Source: Bacillus sp. EAC (GTDB lineage: Bacteria; Bacillota; Bacilli; Bacillales; Bacillaceae_G). From it: a DNA stretch of 64,000 nucleotides. The notes beneath the pieces are model-generated. The model saw nothing but the letters and a program-made list of their open reading frames with translations. It was not told where the DNA came from and ran no database searches. The stretch lies in the NCBI RefSeq assembly GCF_002156875.1, contig NZ_NCSY01000002.1:434001-498000 (forward strand), written 5' to 3'. This document shows, piece after piece, positions 14,429 through 22,931 of this stretch. Position 1 is the first letter of the stretch; each line of letters opens with the position of its first letter. The translations under genes and the position numbers were made by a program.

Positions 14429-15061
14429 TTAATTTTTTAATTTAGGCTGATGTACTAAATGGAATCTTCTATTTTTAGCAAAAGCTTTTACTTCATGACT
14501 GATAAAGTAAATAATAGCTGAGCCTAAAATAACGCACCATGCGTTTTTAATCATTTCATCTTGCCATACACCTAAGATCATTAAGAATGCAGGTAGTGTA
14601 ATCGTAGTCCAAGATTGAATCATCGCTACGACTCCAGTATATCGTTCTATTTTTTTACCTAAAACTAAACCTGCAAAGAATAAGTACCATAAATACGCCC
14701 ACATCACCCATAATAAACCACTAACAACATCATGCACTTGAATAAAGTTTACTAAAGCATATAGTACTGACATAATTACAACCCAAAGTGAAAACCAACC
14801 TAAACCCGTTCCATGAAGACCTTTTAGATTCGTAAATCCAACATATAAGTAAGTAAGTCCAAAAAAGAAAATACTTGAAGTATTAAATAATTCCCATTTA
14901 CCATCACCCATGTTCATTAACAAATAAAATGGAATGATAACTTGTAGAGCCCCTACTAATAAGTTCAAAATTGCTGCGCTCTTTGCATCAGCTTTATTTA
15001 GTAAAACTAGACTATTTAAAAATAAAGTAGCGCCAGATAATAATAATCCTACAGTTGCCAT
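14429..15061 (-). CDS. AmiS/UreI-family urea/amide channel
   Basis: A 210-residue integral membrane protein with six predicted helices. The N-terminus (LNSLVLLNKADAKSAAILNLLVGALQ) and the GLTYLYVGFTNLKGL and LLWVMWAYLWYLFF segments match the AmiS/UreI family (H. pylori UreI, amidase-linked AmiS). These channels pass urea or short-chain amides. No urease, amidase or accessory genes are in the window, so the partner enzyme, if any, is elsewhere. It is flanked by terminators and appears to be a single-gene unit. Confidence 0.85.
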   Translation of the reverse strand: MATVGLLLSGATLFLNSLVLLNKADAKSAAILNLLVGALQVIIPFYLLMNMGDGKWELFNTSSIFFFGLTYLYVGFTNLKGLHGTGLGWFSLWVVIMSVLYALVNFIQVHDVVSGLLWVMWAYLWYLFFAGLVLGKKIERYTGVVAMIQSWTTITLPAFLMILGVWQDEMIKNAWCVILGSAIIYFISHEVKAFAKNRRFHLVHQPKLKN

Positions 15062-15150
15062 AGTGATTTGTTTAAAAGATAATACTTAAAATATTATCCA
15101 AATAAACTCAACCCTCCTTATAAGTTTTAAAAGATATCCAATGAAAATAA

Positions 15151-15183
15151 TTCAAGCGCTTGATCATGAATCAAACGCTTGAA
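15151..15183 (-). terminator. Stem-loop terminator after nupC
   Basis: On the minus strand TTCAAGCGTTTGAT pairs with ATCAAGCGCTTGAA, allowing one G-U pair, around a five-base loop. The tract that follows (TTATTTTC) is T-rich. It lies just downstream of the nupC stop. Confidence 0.75.
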
Positions 15184-15195
15184 TTTATTTAATTA

Positions 15196-16377
15196 TTATA
15201 AAACGATACCTACGATAATCGCTGTTAATACACTTACTAAAGTTGCTCCAAATAATAATTTAAGTCCGAAACGAGCAACAACATTACCTTGTTTTTCATG
15301 TAATCCTTTAACAGCACCAGCGATAATTCCGATTGATGAGAAGTTAGCAAACGATACTAAGAATACAGAAACAATACCTAATGTACGTGTAGAGAAATGT
15401 TTAGCTTCTTTCCCTAAATCCATCATTGCTACAAACTCATTTGAAACAAGCTTAGTTGCCATGATACTACCCGCATCTACTGCTTCTTTAAATGGCACAC
15501 CCATAATGAATGCGAATGGAGCAAATACATAACCTAAGATTCCTTGGAATGAGATTCCAAAAACCATATCGAAAATATTATTGATTCCACCGATTAATGC
15601 TACGAAACCAATTAACATTGCAGCAACGATAATCGCTACTTTGAATCCGTCTAAAATATATTCACCAAGCATTTCGAAAAACGTTTGTTTTTCTTCTTCT
15701 TGAACAACTAAAATATCTTCTTCTGCAGTTACAGTATATGGATTAATAATTGAAGAAATAATAAATCCACCAAATAGGTTTAACACGATTGCAGTTACTA
15801 CATATTTTGGCTCAATCATCGTCATATATGCACCAACGATTGACATCGATACAGTTGACATTGCTGAAGCACAAAGTGTGTATAAACGATTTTTAGGTAG
15901 AAGGCCAAGTTGTTTTTTTACAGAAATGAATACTTCTGATTGACCTAAAATTGCTGAAGCTACAGCATTGTATGACTCTAATTTACCCATTCCATTGATT
16001 TTACTTAAGACTACTCCAATGTATTTTATGATAAATGGTAGAATCTTTGTAAACTGTAAAATACCAATTAATGCAGAGATAAAAACGATTGGTAATAATA
16101 CATTTGTGAAGAAAGGAAACGCTCCATCATTAGCAAGCCCACCAAATACAAAATTAACACCTTCTGCAGCGTATTCTAATAGCTTACCGAAGCCATTTGA
16201 AATTCCTTTAATTAAAAATAGACCAATACCAGTATTTAATAATAAGAAAGCTAAAATAACTTGAAGAACTACCATGATTAATATTGGACGATATTTGATT
16301 TTCTTACGATCGCTACTAGCAATGAACGCTAAGCCAAATACAACTAATAATCCTATAATTGCAATAATGTATTTCAT
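15196..16377 (-). CDS. nupC: Concentrative nucleoside transporter NupC
   Basis: A 393-residue ion-coupled nucleoside importer, the same length as B. subtilis NupC. The CNT-family features are visible: hydrophobic helices throughout, [16 protein letters not shown], a central [13 protein letters not shown] and a C-terminal [17 protein letters not shown]. It supplies the neighbouring Cdd and DeoC with (deoxy)nucleosides. It lies 119 bases after cdd, with a cre-like site in the gap. Confidence 0.94.
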   Translation of the reverse strand: MKYIIAIIGLLVVFGLAFIASSDRKKIKYRPILIMVVLQVILAFLLLNTGIGLFLIKGISNGFGKLLEYAAEGVNFVFGGLANDGAFPFFTNVLLPIVFISALIGILQFTKILPFIIKYIGVVLSKINGMGKLESYNAVASAILGQSEVFISVKKQLGLLPKNRLYTLCASAMSTVSMSIVGAYMTMIEPKYVVTAIVLNLFGGFIISSIINPYTVTAEEDILVVQEEEKQTFFEMLGEYILDGFKVAIIVAAMLIGFVALIGGINNIFDMVFGISFQGILGYVFAPFAFIMGVPFKEAVDAGSIMATKLVSNEFVAMMDLGKEAKHFSTRTLGIVSVFLVSFANFSSIGIIAGAVKGLHEKQGNVVARFGLKLLFGATLVSVLTAIIVGIVL

Positions 16378-16416
16378 ATTACTCCCCCGAAAATCTTAAA
16401 AATTTTTATCTTTATA

Positions 16417-16430
16417 TATAAGCGCTTTCA
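16417..16430 (-). promoter_or_regulatory. cre-like catabolite response element before nupC
   Basis: The minus strand reads TGAAAGCGCTTATA, matching the CcpA consensus TGWAANCGNTNWCA at all but one position, with a palindromic AAGCGCTT core. It overlaps a putative nupC core promoter (TTGTGT, then TATATA repeats). The arrangement predicts repression of nucleoside uptake by CcpA on preferred sugars. Confidence 0.65.
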
Positions 16431-16458
16431 AAACGGACACAATTATAATCTTGTTGGA

Positions 16459-16492
16459 TGTCTGACATCATTTACACGTTAGATGTCAGACA
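16459..16492 (-). repeat. 11-bp inverted repeat after cdd
   Basis: TGTCTGACATC (16459-16469) and GATGTCAGACA (16482-16492) are perfect reverse complements with a 12-base loop, four bases after the cdd stop. No T run follows on either strand. It is more likely an mRNA stabilising or processing structure than a full terminator. Confidence 0.6.
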
Positions 16493-16496
16493 AGTT

Positions 16497-16931
<435 letters not shown>

Positions 16932-16939
16932 TCATTTAT

Positions 16940-17015
16940 AAAAGTGTGTGAGTTTTGTCTTCGCTTTAACATATTAACAACGAAATAGCAAAAGAGCAAT
17001 AACCCACACACTTTT
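16940..17015 (-). terminator. Structured deoC-cdd spacer, probable terminator
   Basis: AAAAGTGTGTG (16940-16950) and CACACACTTTT (17005-17015) form an 11-bp stem closing a roughly 50-base partly structured loop. A short T run follows on the minus strand. It would reduce read-through from deoC into cdd. Confidence 0.6.
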
Positions 17016-17039
17016 TTATATATTAAAATTATTTAGATA

Positions 17040-17705
17040 TTAATAAGCTGTGTTTGCTTCTTCGCCTTGAACAATCTTAACGCCTGAGCTAGTTCCAATG
17101 CGAGTTGCTCCTACAGATACTACGTTTTCTAAGTCTTTTAAATTACGAACTCCACCAGAAGCTTTCACACCAACATTTTCGCCAACAGTTTTACGCATTA
17201 AAGCTACGTCTTCTACTGTTGCTCCACCAGTAGAGAATCCAGTAGATGTTTTTACGAAATCTGCTCCTGCTTTTACTGATAATTCACAAGCTCTAACTTT
17301 TTCTTCATCAGTTAAAAGACAAGTTTCAATAATTACTTTAACTAAAGCTTTACCTTTAGCTGCTTCAACTACCGCACGTACGTCTCTTTCAACTAATTCA
17401 TCATTGTTATCTTTTAAAGCTGCAATATTGATTACCATATCAACTTCCCCGGCACCATTTTCAATTGCATTTTTTGTTTCAAATGCTTTTACTTCGGGAG
17501 TGTTAGCACCTAAAGGAAAACCGATAACAGTACAAACTTTTACAGATGAATCTTTTAATAATTCACTTGCATAAGAAACCCATGTAGGATTAATACAAAC
17601 AGAGGCAAAGTTAAATTCTTTTGCTTCCTCAACTAATTTTGCGATTTCTTCTTTTTTTGCATCAGCACGTAATAATGTGTGGTCTACTAAATTTGCGTAA
17701 CTCAT
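17040..17705 (-). CDS. deoC: Deoxyribose-phosphate aldolase
   Basis: A 221-residue class I aldolase that splits 2-deoxyribose-5-phosphate into glyceraldehyde-3-phosphate and acetaldehyde. The Schiff-base lysine is K152 (VKTSTGF). The proton-relay residues are D89 (GEVDMV) and K181 (GVKASGG). This is a TIM barrel of the short (~220 residue) bacterial type. It is the first gene after the putative DeoR-controlled promoter at 17816-17866. Confidence 0.97.
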   Translation of the reverse strand: MSYANLVDHTLLRADAKKEEIAKLVEEAKEFNFASVCINPTWVSYASELLKDSSVKVCTVIGFPLGANTPEVKAFETKNAIENGAGEVDMVINIAALKDNNDELVERDVRAVVEAAKGKALVKVIIETCLLTDEEKVRACELSVKAGADFVKTSTGFSTGGATVEDVALMRKTVGENVGVKASGGVRNLKDLENVVSVGATRIGTSSGVKIVQGEEANTAY

Positions 17706-17815
17706 GTATAGTCACTCCTTAAAATAATTATATTTTTCAACTAAGAATAGTAAATACATTCTTGATTTTTGACTTTTTATTTGATCTTTTAAAAAGATAC
17801 TTCGAATATGTCTAT

Positions 17816-17866
17816 ACTATATCACTAGCTTGAAATTTTGTAAAATACTATTTGAACTTATGTTCA
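17816..17866 (-). promoter_or_regulatory. deoC promoter and putative DeoR operator
   Basis: TTTACA (17839-17844) and TATAGT (17816-17821) on the minus strand are separated by 17 bases. Directly upstream is the palindrome TGAAC-N4-GTTCA (17853-17866). A further TTTCAA half-site (17830-17835) lies in the spacer. B. subtilis DeoR binds an ATTGAA/TTCAAT-type palindrome plus a half-site near -35, so the layout fits. Confidence 0.6.
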
Positions 17867-17887
17867 TGGATAGTTTTACCTATTAAT

Positions 17888-17931
17888 AAAAAAGCTTATC
17901 AAGGATTATTAAACCCTTGATAAGCTTTTTT
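17888..17931 (-). terminator. Terminator after deoR
   Basis: AAAAAAGCTTATCAAGG (17888-17904) pairs with CCTTGATAAGCTTTTTT (17915-17931) around a ten-base loop. This is a 17-bp stem that overlaps the deoR stop codon. T runs on both strands make it potentially bidirectional. Confidence 0.9.
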
Positions 17932-18883
17932 AATTAGATAAAACCGTTTGTTCTAATAGTCTCTTTGCAGTGAATTGGTCAGTTATTAATATGTTAGCAT
18001 ATTTGCCTACTAAAGCTCCGTGAATTGAGTCCGTTTTCTTCTCTCCACCCGCTACTAAAATTGATTTTTCTTTACTTCTTAACTCATCCAATTCTAGCCC
18101 TATCGTACGACTATTAAGCAATTTCGAATAAATCTGCCCCTCTTTAGTAAAGAAACGGGAGCAAATATCACCAACAGCATGAGTTTGTAAATCCTCTTCT
18201 TCTTTTCCATTCAAGTAGCCAACTCTAAATAAAAGGGCATCTTTTTTAACAGTACCAACTGTAAAAATTGCTACATTTGATCTTTTACCTAACTCAATTA
18301 GCCTTCCAATATGGCGGTCCGATTCTACCATTTGTTTAACTTGAGGATTATCAAATATTATTGGCAAAGGTAAGTATCTAGGCACTGTATTAAATGCTTC
18401 TGCGAATAAGTGGACGGTTTCTGATGCATAAGTATTTGTTTTTGAATAACTAATACCCCCGTTTAGCTGAATCACTTCAACACCTTTTACAGATTTTTTA
18501 TTTAATTTTGTTGCAATATGGTACATAGTCGTCCCCCAGGTAACTCCTACAATATCACCATCATGAACTATGTCTACCAATACATCTGCCGCTTTCTTTG
18601 TGATGATTTGAGTTACTTCATTGTAGTCATCTATTGGAGAAAAACATACTTCCACAGTTTGCAAATTATATTTTTTCTTTAATTTACGTGCTAATTCCTG
18701 ATTATCTTCAAGAGGATCTATTATTTCGATTCGAACATAGCCAAGTTCTTTTGCTTGTTGGAGCAATCTGGACACCGTTGGACGCGATATCCCCAATTGT
18801 GTCGCGATTTCTTGTTGGCTAAAATCTGAATCGTAATATAATCTCGCCGCGTCAATAATTAACCTTTGTTTCTCTTGTGACAT
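17930..18883 (-). CDS. deoR: SorC-family deoxyribonucleoside regulator DeoR
   Basis: A 317-residue regulator close in length to B. subtilis DeoR (313). The N-terminal helix-turn-helix (residues ~8-50, DFSQQEIATQLGISRPTVSRLLQQA) is followed by a SorC sugar-phosphate-binding domain (DIVGVTWGTTMYHIA; VGDICSRFF). In B. subtilis this protein represses dra-nupC-pdp and is released by deoxyribose-5-phosphate. Here it lies directly upstream of deoC, same strand, but is separated by its own terminator and a new promoter. No pdp gene is in the window. Confidence 0.9.
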   Translation of the reverse strand: MSQEKQRLIIDAARLYYDSDFSQQEIATQLGISRPTVSRLLQQAKELGYVRIEIIDPLEDNQELARKLKKKYNLQTVEVCFSPIDDYNEVTQIITKKAADVLVDIVHDGDIVGVTWGTTMYHIATKLNKKSVKGVEVIQLNGGISYSKTNTYASETVHLFAEAFNTVPRYLPLPIIFDNPQVKQMVESDRHIGRLIELGKRSNVAIFTVGTVKKDALLFRVGYLNGKEEEDLQTHAVGDICSRFFTKEGQIYSKLLNSRTIGLELDELRSKEKSILVAGGEKKTDSIHGALVGKYANILITDQFTAKRLLEQTVLSN

Positions 18884-18961
18884 CTTTCGTAATCCCCTTT
18901 ACCCCAATTCAAACCTAATAATATCCGATACAATTTTTTATCTATTATAACCTTTTTAAAT

Positions 18962-18990
18962 AAAAAAAGCCCTCCTAGTTAGGAAAGCCT
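18962..18990 (-). terminator. Terminator after upp
   Basis: On the minus strand GCTTTCCTA pairs with TAGGAGGGC, including two G-U pairs, around a tight loop. A run of seven T residues follows. Confidence 0.85.
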
Positions 18991-19003
18991 AATTTATATC
19001 TTC

Positions 19004-19633
19004 TTATTTCGTACCAAATAAACGATCTCCAGCATCTCCTAAACCAGGAACAATATAACCATGATCGTTTAATTTTTCATCTAATGCAGCAATATAGATA
19101 TCTACATCAGGATGAGCTTTTTGTAAGATTTCAACGCCCTCTGGAGCTGCAATTAAACACATAAATTTAATATTTTTAGCGCCACGAGTTTTTAAAGAAT
19201 TGATGGCCTCTACTGCTGAACCACCTGTTGCAAGCATTGGATCGATTACAATAAAGTCACGTTCTTCTACATCCGTAGGAAGCTTAACATAGTATTCTAC
19301 TGGTTTTAATGTTTCTGGATCACGGTATAATCCTACATGTCCAACCTTAGCAGCAGGAACTAATTGAAGAAATCCATCTACCATGCCTAAACCTGCACGT
19401 AAAATCGGTACAATCCCTAATTTCTTACCTGCGATTACTTTTGCTTTCGCTGTCGATACTGGTGTTTGAATTTCTACTTCTTGTAAAGGAAGGTCACGCG
19501 TAATTTCGAATGCCATCAAACCTGCAACCTCATCAACTAATGCACGAAATTCTTTCGTTCCTGTATCTTTACTACGAATTAATGAAACTTTATGCTGAAT
19601 TAACGGATGATCAAAAACGTATACTTTACTCAC
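19004..19633 (-). CDS. upp: Uracil phosphoribosyltransferase
   Basis: A 209-residue salvage enzyme that converts uracil and PRPP to UMP. The PRPP-binding loop DPMLATGGS is at residues 131-139, and the C-terminal uracil-binding [11 protein letters not shown] is present. GTG at 19633 is the start, with AAGGAG upstream. In B. subtilis upp lies directly before the atp operon, after glyA. Here the nucleoside and protease genes are interposed and glyA is absent. Confidence 0.97.
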   Translation of the reverse strand: MSKVYVFDHPLIQHKVSLIRSKDTGTKEFRALVDEVAGLMAFEITRDLPLQEVEIQTPVSTAKAKVIAGKKLGIVPILRAGLGMVDGFLQLVPAAKVGHVGLYRDPETLKPVEYYVKLPTDVEERDFIVIDPMLATGGSAVEAINSLKTRGAKNIKFMCLIAAPEGVEILQKAHPDVDIYIAALDEKLNDHGYIVPGLGDAGDRLFGTK

Positions 19634-20104
19634 TTATATCGCTCCTTGCAAAGACTTATTATTTATTATTCTTAAAAAGAATACCGAAAGCGGTTAAATA
19701 ATTCAAGTCACAACTTAGAATCTGTTGGAATTTCATCATTTCTTTTGAATAAATTCATTTACTTTTTAATTTTTGATTTCTTATATAGGAAAACTTAATT
19801 TATAAATTCTTTTTTCTATTTGTTATTCTTCCTTTAAAATCGCCTCTTAACCCTTTAGTTTATGCTCTGTATTCTTAAAGGTTGTTACTTTTTAAGAAAG
19901 GTCTTAGTTGATTTCCACTCCAGGATTCTTCCTTTCATCTGTCCCGCACTTTTCGTTCCAATCATCTTCTTTATTTAAAAACAACATTCTATTAGAAAAG
20001 AGCCGTTTGAAATAGCCTGATTAAAAAATTGATTACGTATCCAATTTACTTATAAAGAGGCTGATCAATGTTAACAGAATTGGTAACCATTCAAACTATA
20101 ATTC
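19634..20104. other. Gene-free region between doxX and upp
   Basis: About 470 bases without a credible gene. It must contain the upp promoter, but no single hexamer pair stands out. It also holds a short degenerate copy of a Bacillales interspersed repeat (19907-19964). The base composition is low-complexity, T-rich on the plus strand in 19730-19860. This fits decayed sequence at a rearrangement junction. Confidence 0.7.
19907..19964. repeat. Degenerate, internally deleted Bacillales intergenic repeat
   Basis: GTTGATTTCCACTCCAGG at the left and CCCGCACTTTTCGTTCCAAT at the right resemble the two ends of a long repeat that I recall as common between genes in many Bacillus genomes (GTTGATTTCC-CTCCAGG ... 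CGCAC-TTCG-TCCAATCA). The GC-rich middle of that repeat is missing. Family assignment is from memory. Confidence 0.4.
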
Positions 20105-20142
20105 AAAAAAGAGAGAACTTCGTTAATAAGTCCTCTCTTTTA
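20105..20142 (-). terminator. Terminator after doxX
   Basis: AAAAAGAGAG-ACTT pairs with AAGT-CTCTCTTTT around a short loop, with one mismatched base. The coding-strand end is T-rich. It lies about 17 bases beyond the doxX stop. Confidence 0.8.
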
Positions 20143-20158
20143 TCAAACTAACTTTACA

Positions 20159-20677
20159 TTAAGCAGCCCTGTTCAATGTGTTGTTAGATAGTTTATTCAA
20201 ATTTGGAAATCGCTCTGTGATATATTTACTTACAAAATAGTCAAGTCCAATTCGACCCGCATTTGCGCCAGCAACAATGATGAAAATTCCTAACAGGACC
20301 ATTTGTGGATTTGTACTTGTTGTACCACTAAACATAAATGAAAAATTCATAGCTAGACCGAAGAACATTGCAGTTTTTGTAAAACATCCAAGAATAAGTC
20401 CAAGACCAATAGCAAACTCTCCAACCGGTACTAAAAAGTTAAATAAATCTACATTTGGAATTGCAAAGTTTGTTAAGAAGTCTGCCCACCAGCTTTGTAC
20501 TGCCGGATGTTCCCCAGTTGCATTTTTCACTGCAAATCCAAGAAAACCTGAAGCATCAAATCCTTCACCAGTTAGTTTTTCCCAACCATGAGTTAACCAA
20601 GAATATCCTAAATACAAACGAAGTACTGTTATAATTCCAGCAGCAATTTTATTAGTTCTTAAAAAATGAATAAACAT
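20159..20677 (-). CDS. DoxX-family membrane protein
   Basis: A 172-residue protein with four hydrophobic helices. The family pattern is visible: RLYLGYSWLTHGWEKLTG at the first helix, FLVPVGEFAIGLGLILGCFTKTAMFFGLAMNFSFMFSG in the centre, and GANAGRIGLDYFV near the end. DoxX proteins are linked to thiosulfate:quinone oxidoreductases or oxidative-stress complexes, but most Bacillus members are uncharacterised. GGAGG lies seven bases before ATG at 20677. It is a single-gene unit next to an IS remnant. Confidence 0.85.
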   Translation of the reverse strand: MFIHFLRTNKIAAGIITVLRLYLGYSWLTHGWEKLTGEGFDASGFLGFAVKNATGEHPAVQSWWADFLTNFAIPNVDLFNFLVPVGEFAIGLGLILGCFTKTAMFFGLAMNFSFMFSGTTSTNPQMVLLGIFIIVAGANAGRIGLDYFVSKYITERFPNLNKLSNNTLNRAA

Positions 20678-20825
20678 ATAATTACCTCCATCAAATTGCT
20701 TAATATTTGATTACAGGTTTATTTTACTTCATTTCTAGCATTAATTGTGAATGTTTTCACATGTTTTTATGAACTTATTGTGTCATCCATATTCTTCGTT
20801 TTTACCAATAAAAAAGTAGCCATTA

Positions 20826-20850
20826 TGAAGTGAACCCAAAAAGTTAGACA
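20826..20850. repeat. Surviving terminal inverted repeat of the IS remnant
   Basis: TGAAGTGAACCC followed by AAAAAGTTAGACA has the typical form of an IS150/IS3 terminal repeat and sits seven bases beyond the orfB stop. No matching partner is found at the other side of the remnant. Confidence 0.7.
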
Positions 20851-21405
20851 AATAGTTTTATGCAACTAAAGAGGATTGGACTCTGTATTGAACAGGGGAC
20901 AATCCTTTTAGTTTTATCTTAATACGCTCATGATTGTAATAGTGAATATATTCATGCAATTTCTCTATAAACTGATCCATACTGCTAAATTCTTCATTAT
21001 ATAGTAATTCAGATTTTAATAAGCCAAAGAAGTTTTCGATAACTGCGTTATCTAAACAATTCCCTTTACGGGACATACTTTGTGTAATGTTATTTTGTTT
21101 TAGTATCTCTCGGTACTGTCTCATTTGATAATGCCAGCCTTGATCCGAATGAAGAATTGGCTTCTCTCCATCATTTAAGCAGCTCAAACCCCGTTTTAAC
21201 ATTTTGTAAACTAATTGAAAAACAGGACGCTTGTTAATGCTATAAGCTATAATTTCTCCGTTATAAAGGTCTAATATCGGAGATAGATATAGCTTTTCCC
21301 CGTACATTTGGAATTCTGTAATATCAGTTACCCACTTCTCATTTGGCTTTGAAGCAGTAAAATTTCTTTCAAGAATATTAGGTGCAACCTTTCCTACTTT
21401 TCCTT
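20826..21405 (-). pseudogene. Truncated IS3-family (IS150 group) transposase orfB remnant
   Basis: Reading leftward from the repeat junction near 21405 to the stop at 20858, the frame encodes the DDE integrase domain. WVTDITEF supplies the first Asp, LHSDQGWHYQ the second, and AVIENFFGLLKSEL the Glu. YNHERIKIKLKGLSPVQYR closes it. The N-terminal ~90 residues of OrfB and all of orfA are missing. Sequence in frame upstream of the first ATG (KVAPNILERNF, KPNEKWVTD) is true transposase, so truncation occurred inside the gene. The right inverted repeat (TGAAGTGAACCC-AAAAAGTTAGACA) survives at 20826-20850; the other end is replaced by the tandem repeats. It should be immobile. Confidence 0.88.
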
Positions 21406-21532
21406 CTGTCTAGTTCCAGGCGTTAGCTGCTCGAGGTCATAAGTCAATGACCATAAAAGGTTAAAAAGACAACCTTTTACAGTCCTTGCCTTATTCTTGT
21501 CGCAGCTGAACAAACGCCTTCCGCTTTTCCTA
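21406..21532. repeat. Structured interspersed repeat, copy 1 of 2
   Basis: A 127-base unit starting CTGTCTAGTTCCAGGCGTT. Outer arms AGGCGTT-AGCTGC and GCAGCT-AACGCCT pair, and two inner stems follow: GGTCAT/ATGACC and AAAAGGTT/AACCTTTT. It resembles an interspersed element that I recall from many Bacillus and Geobacillus intergenic regions (CTGTCTAG-TCCAG-CGAGGTC-TAAGTC). Its left edge is the break point of the IS transposase. Confidence 0.8.
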
Positions 21533-21657
21533 CTGTCTAGTTCCAGGCGTTAGCTGCTCGAGGTCATAAGTCAATGACCATAAAAGGTTAAAAAGACAAC
21601 CTTTTACAGTCCCTGCCTTATGCTTGTCGCAGCTGAACAAACGCCTTCCACTTTTCT
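21533..21657. repeat. Structured interspersed repeat, copy 2 of 2
   Basis: An almost exact tandem copy of the preceding unit with the same orientation and 127-base period. I see only a few base differences from copy 1 (for example CCTTGCCTTATTC versus CCCTGCCTTATGC). It ends directly at the stop codon of spoIIIAH. Confidence 0.8.
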
Positions 21658-22214
21658 TATTTCGTCATGAAGCTTACTACTACTAGTTTTTCTCCAAGTA
21701 CACTTCTAGTCATTTGGATAATGTCGTTTGCTTCTTTTTTGCTATGTTTTGTTGATTTAACCGCTACATTTACTTCATTTTCGTTTGAACGTACTAATAC
21801 ATCTTTGTATCCAGCTTCTTTAATCATTGTTTCTACATCAGATTCTAATGCAGTTAGTTTTTCAAGTTCTTTCATATTTGTAAATGCTTGACTTCTTTCT
21901 TCTGCAGATGCAGTTGCAGAGTCCACAGTTGTTTTATATTCTTCGATTAATTGACTTCTTTGATCTTCTTGCTCCATACGTTGTTTTAAGAATACTTCAC
22001 TTGTTGAATCTTCAGTAGTAGCTGTTTCTTTTCCATTATCATTTTTACTAGTTTTATTTGTATCTTTTGGCGTCGAATCTAATGAATTCGCTTGGTTATT
22101 TGGCATATTCATAAAACTAGCTGTCTTCATTTTATCAGGTGTCGTCACATAATATACCGACAGTACCACTACTAAACTTAACATCGTTAATAACCAAATT
22201 GTTTGTCTTTTCAT
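21657..22214 (-). CDS. spoIIIAH: Stage III sporulation protein AH
   Basis: A 185-residue protein with an N-terminal membrane helix (about residues 6-24). A low-complexity linker rich in N/D/K/T follows, then a YscJ/FliF-like domain at ~95-185 (LEKLTALESDVETMIKEAGYKDVLV, VNVAVKS). In B. subtilis it forms the mother-cell ring that docks to forespore SpoIIQ, the core of the feeding-tube channel. It is the last gene of the spoIIIA operon. The repeat element abuts its stop codon. Confidence 0.95.
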   Translation of the reverse strand: MKRQTIWLLTMLSLVVVLSVYYVTTPDKMKTASFMNMPNNQANSLDSTPKDTNKTSKNDNGKETATTEDSTSEVFLKQRMEQEDQRSQLIEEYKTTVDSATASAEERSQAFTNMKELEKLTALESDVETMIKEAGYKDVLVRSNENEVNVAVKSTKHSKKEANDIIQMTRSVLGEKLVVVSFMTK

Positions 22215-22235
22215 TAAAATTTTACCTTCTTCCTA

Positions 22236-22925
22236 TTATTTTTTTGGTAGTACAGATACACGATGACTTGGTACATCAAGTAAACGTGTTACAGCTTCTC
22301 GAATCAATTGCTTCACTTCAATCTTATTTGCGCCTTTTGCAATAACAAGAACTCCTCGAATAGCTGGTTTTTGTGTTTGAACGATAACTGGCACTTCTTT
22401 TTCACCATCGTTAATAATGACAACTTGTTCTTCTACTGAATTATCGTCAATATTTCGTTTCCCACCTTGCTTGTCTGTTTCTTCAGTTTGCTGAGAGCGA
22501 TTTGTTCTATTTGTCTGATAAATATTTTTTTCACTGCCATCAACATTAACTTCTACTGTTACGTTACTTACACCAACCATGTCATTTAAAATATCAGTCA
22601 ATTGTTTTTCGTAATCCTTTTCATACCCTTGAATTATATTAAGTGATTTCCCACCACTTCCAGAAGCCGGAACAGATGGTTCTTCAGTTTTAGGGCTGCC
22701 ACTGGTTTCTGTGGAGATTGGAGAAAGCATTGAATTAGTATTATTTGCTGAATTTGTAAAAAGGCTACTTGCGATCATCCAGCAGACCCCAAGACCAAGG
22801 AGTGCTAGTACATATTTTCTCGTCAGTTTAAATGGACTTTGATCTTTGTCAGAAGAGGTTTTTTTTTCATCATTATTTCCTTTTAAAAAATCTGCAAAAT
22901 TAATTGAAGTTATTTTTTTTTTCAT
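22236..22925 (-). CDS. spoIIIAG: Stage III sporulation protein AG
   Basis: A 229-residue protein. It has a cytoplasmic N-terminus, one membrane helix at about 37-57 (YVLALLGLGVCWMIASSLF), a serine/proline-rich linker, and a ring-forming domain (GYEKDYEKQLTDILNDMVGVSNVTVEVNVDGSEK, KGANKIEVKQLIREAVTRLLDVPSHRVSV). In B. subtilis SpoIIIAG forms a large secretin-like ring in the feeding-tube complex. It lies six bases after spoIIIAF. Confidence 0.95.
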   Translation of the reverse strand: MKKKITSINFADFLKGNNDEKKTSSDKDQSPFKLTRKYVLALLGLGVCWMIASSLFTNSANNTNSMLSPISTETSGSPKTEEPSVPASGSGGKSLNIIQGYEKDYEKQLTDILNDMVGVSNVTVEVNVDGSEKNIYQTNRTNRSQQTEETDKQGGKRNIDDNSVEEQVVIINDGEKEVPVIVQTQKPAIRGVLVIAKGANKIEVKQLIREAVTRLLDVPSHRVSVLPKK

Positions 22926-22931
22926 TTATCT

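Noticed and set aside
17098-17574. Plus-strand frame of 158 codons over deoC
   Set aside because: A shadow of deoC on the other strand; Ser/Thr-rich composition is typical of antisense to a conserved gene.
20858-21307. Intact transposase gene
   Set aside because: An ATG-started 149-codon frame exists, but transposase sequence continues upstream of it and the N-terminal domain and orfA are missing, so it is a remnant.
21406-21657. CRISPR array
   Set aside because: Only two units of 127 bases, near identical through their whole length with internal stems and no spacers of constant size.
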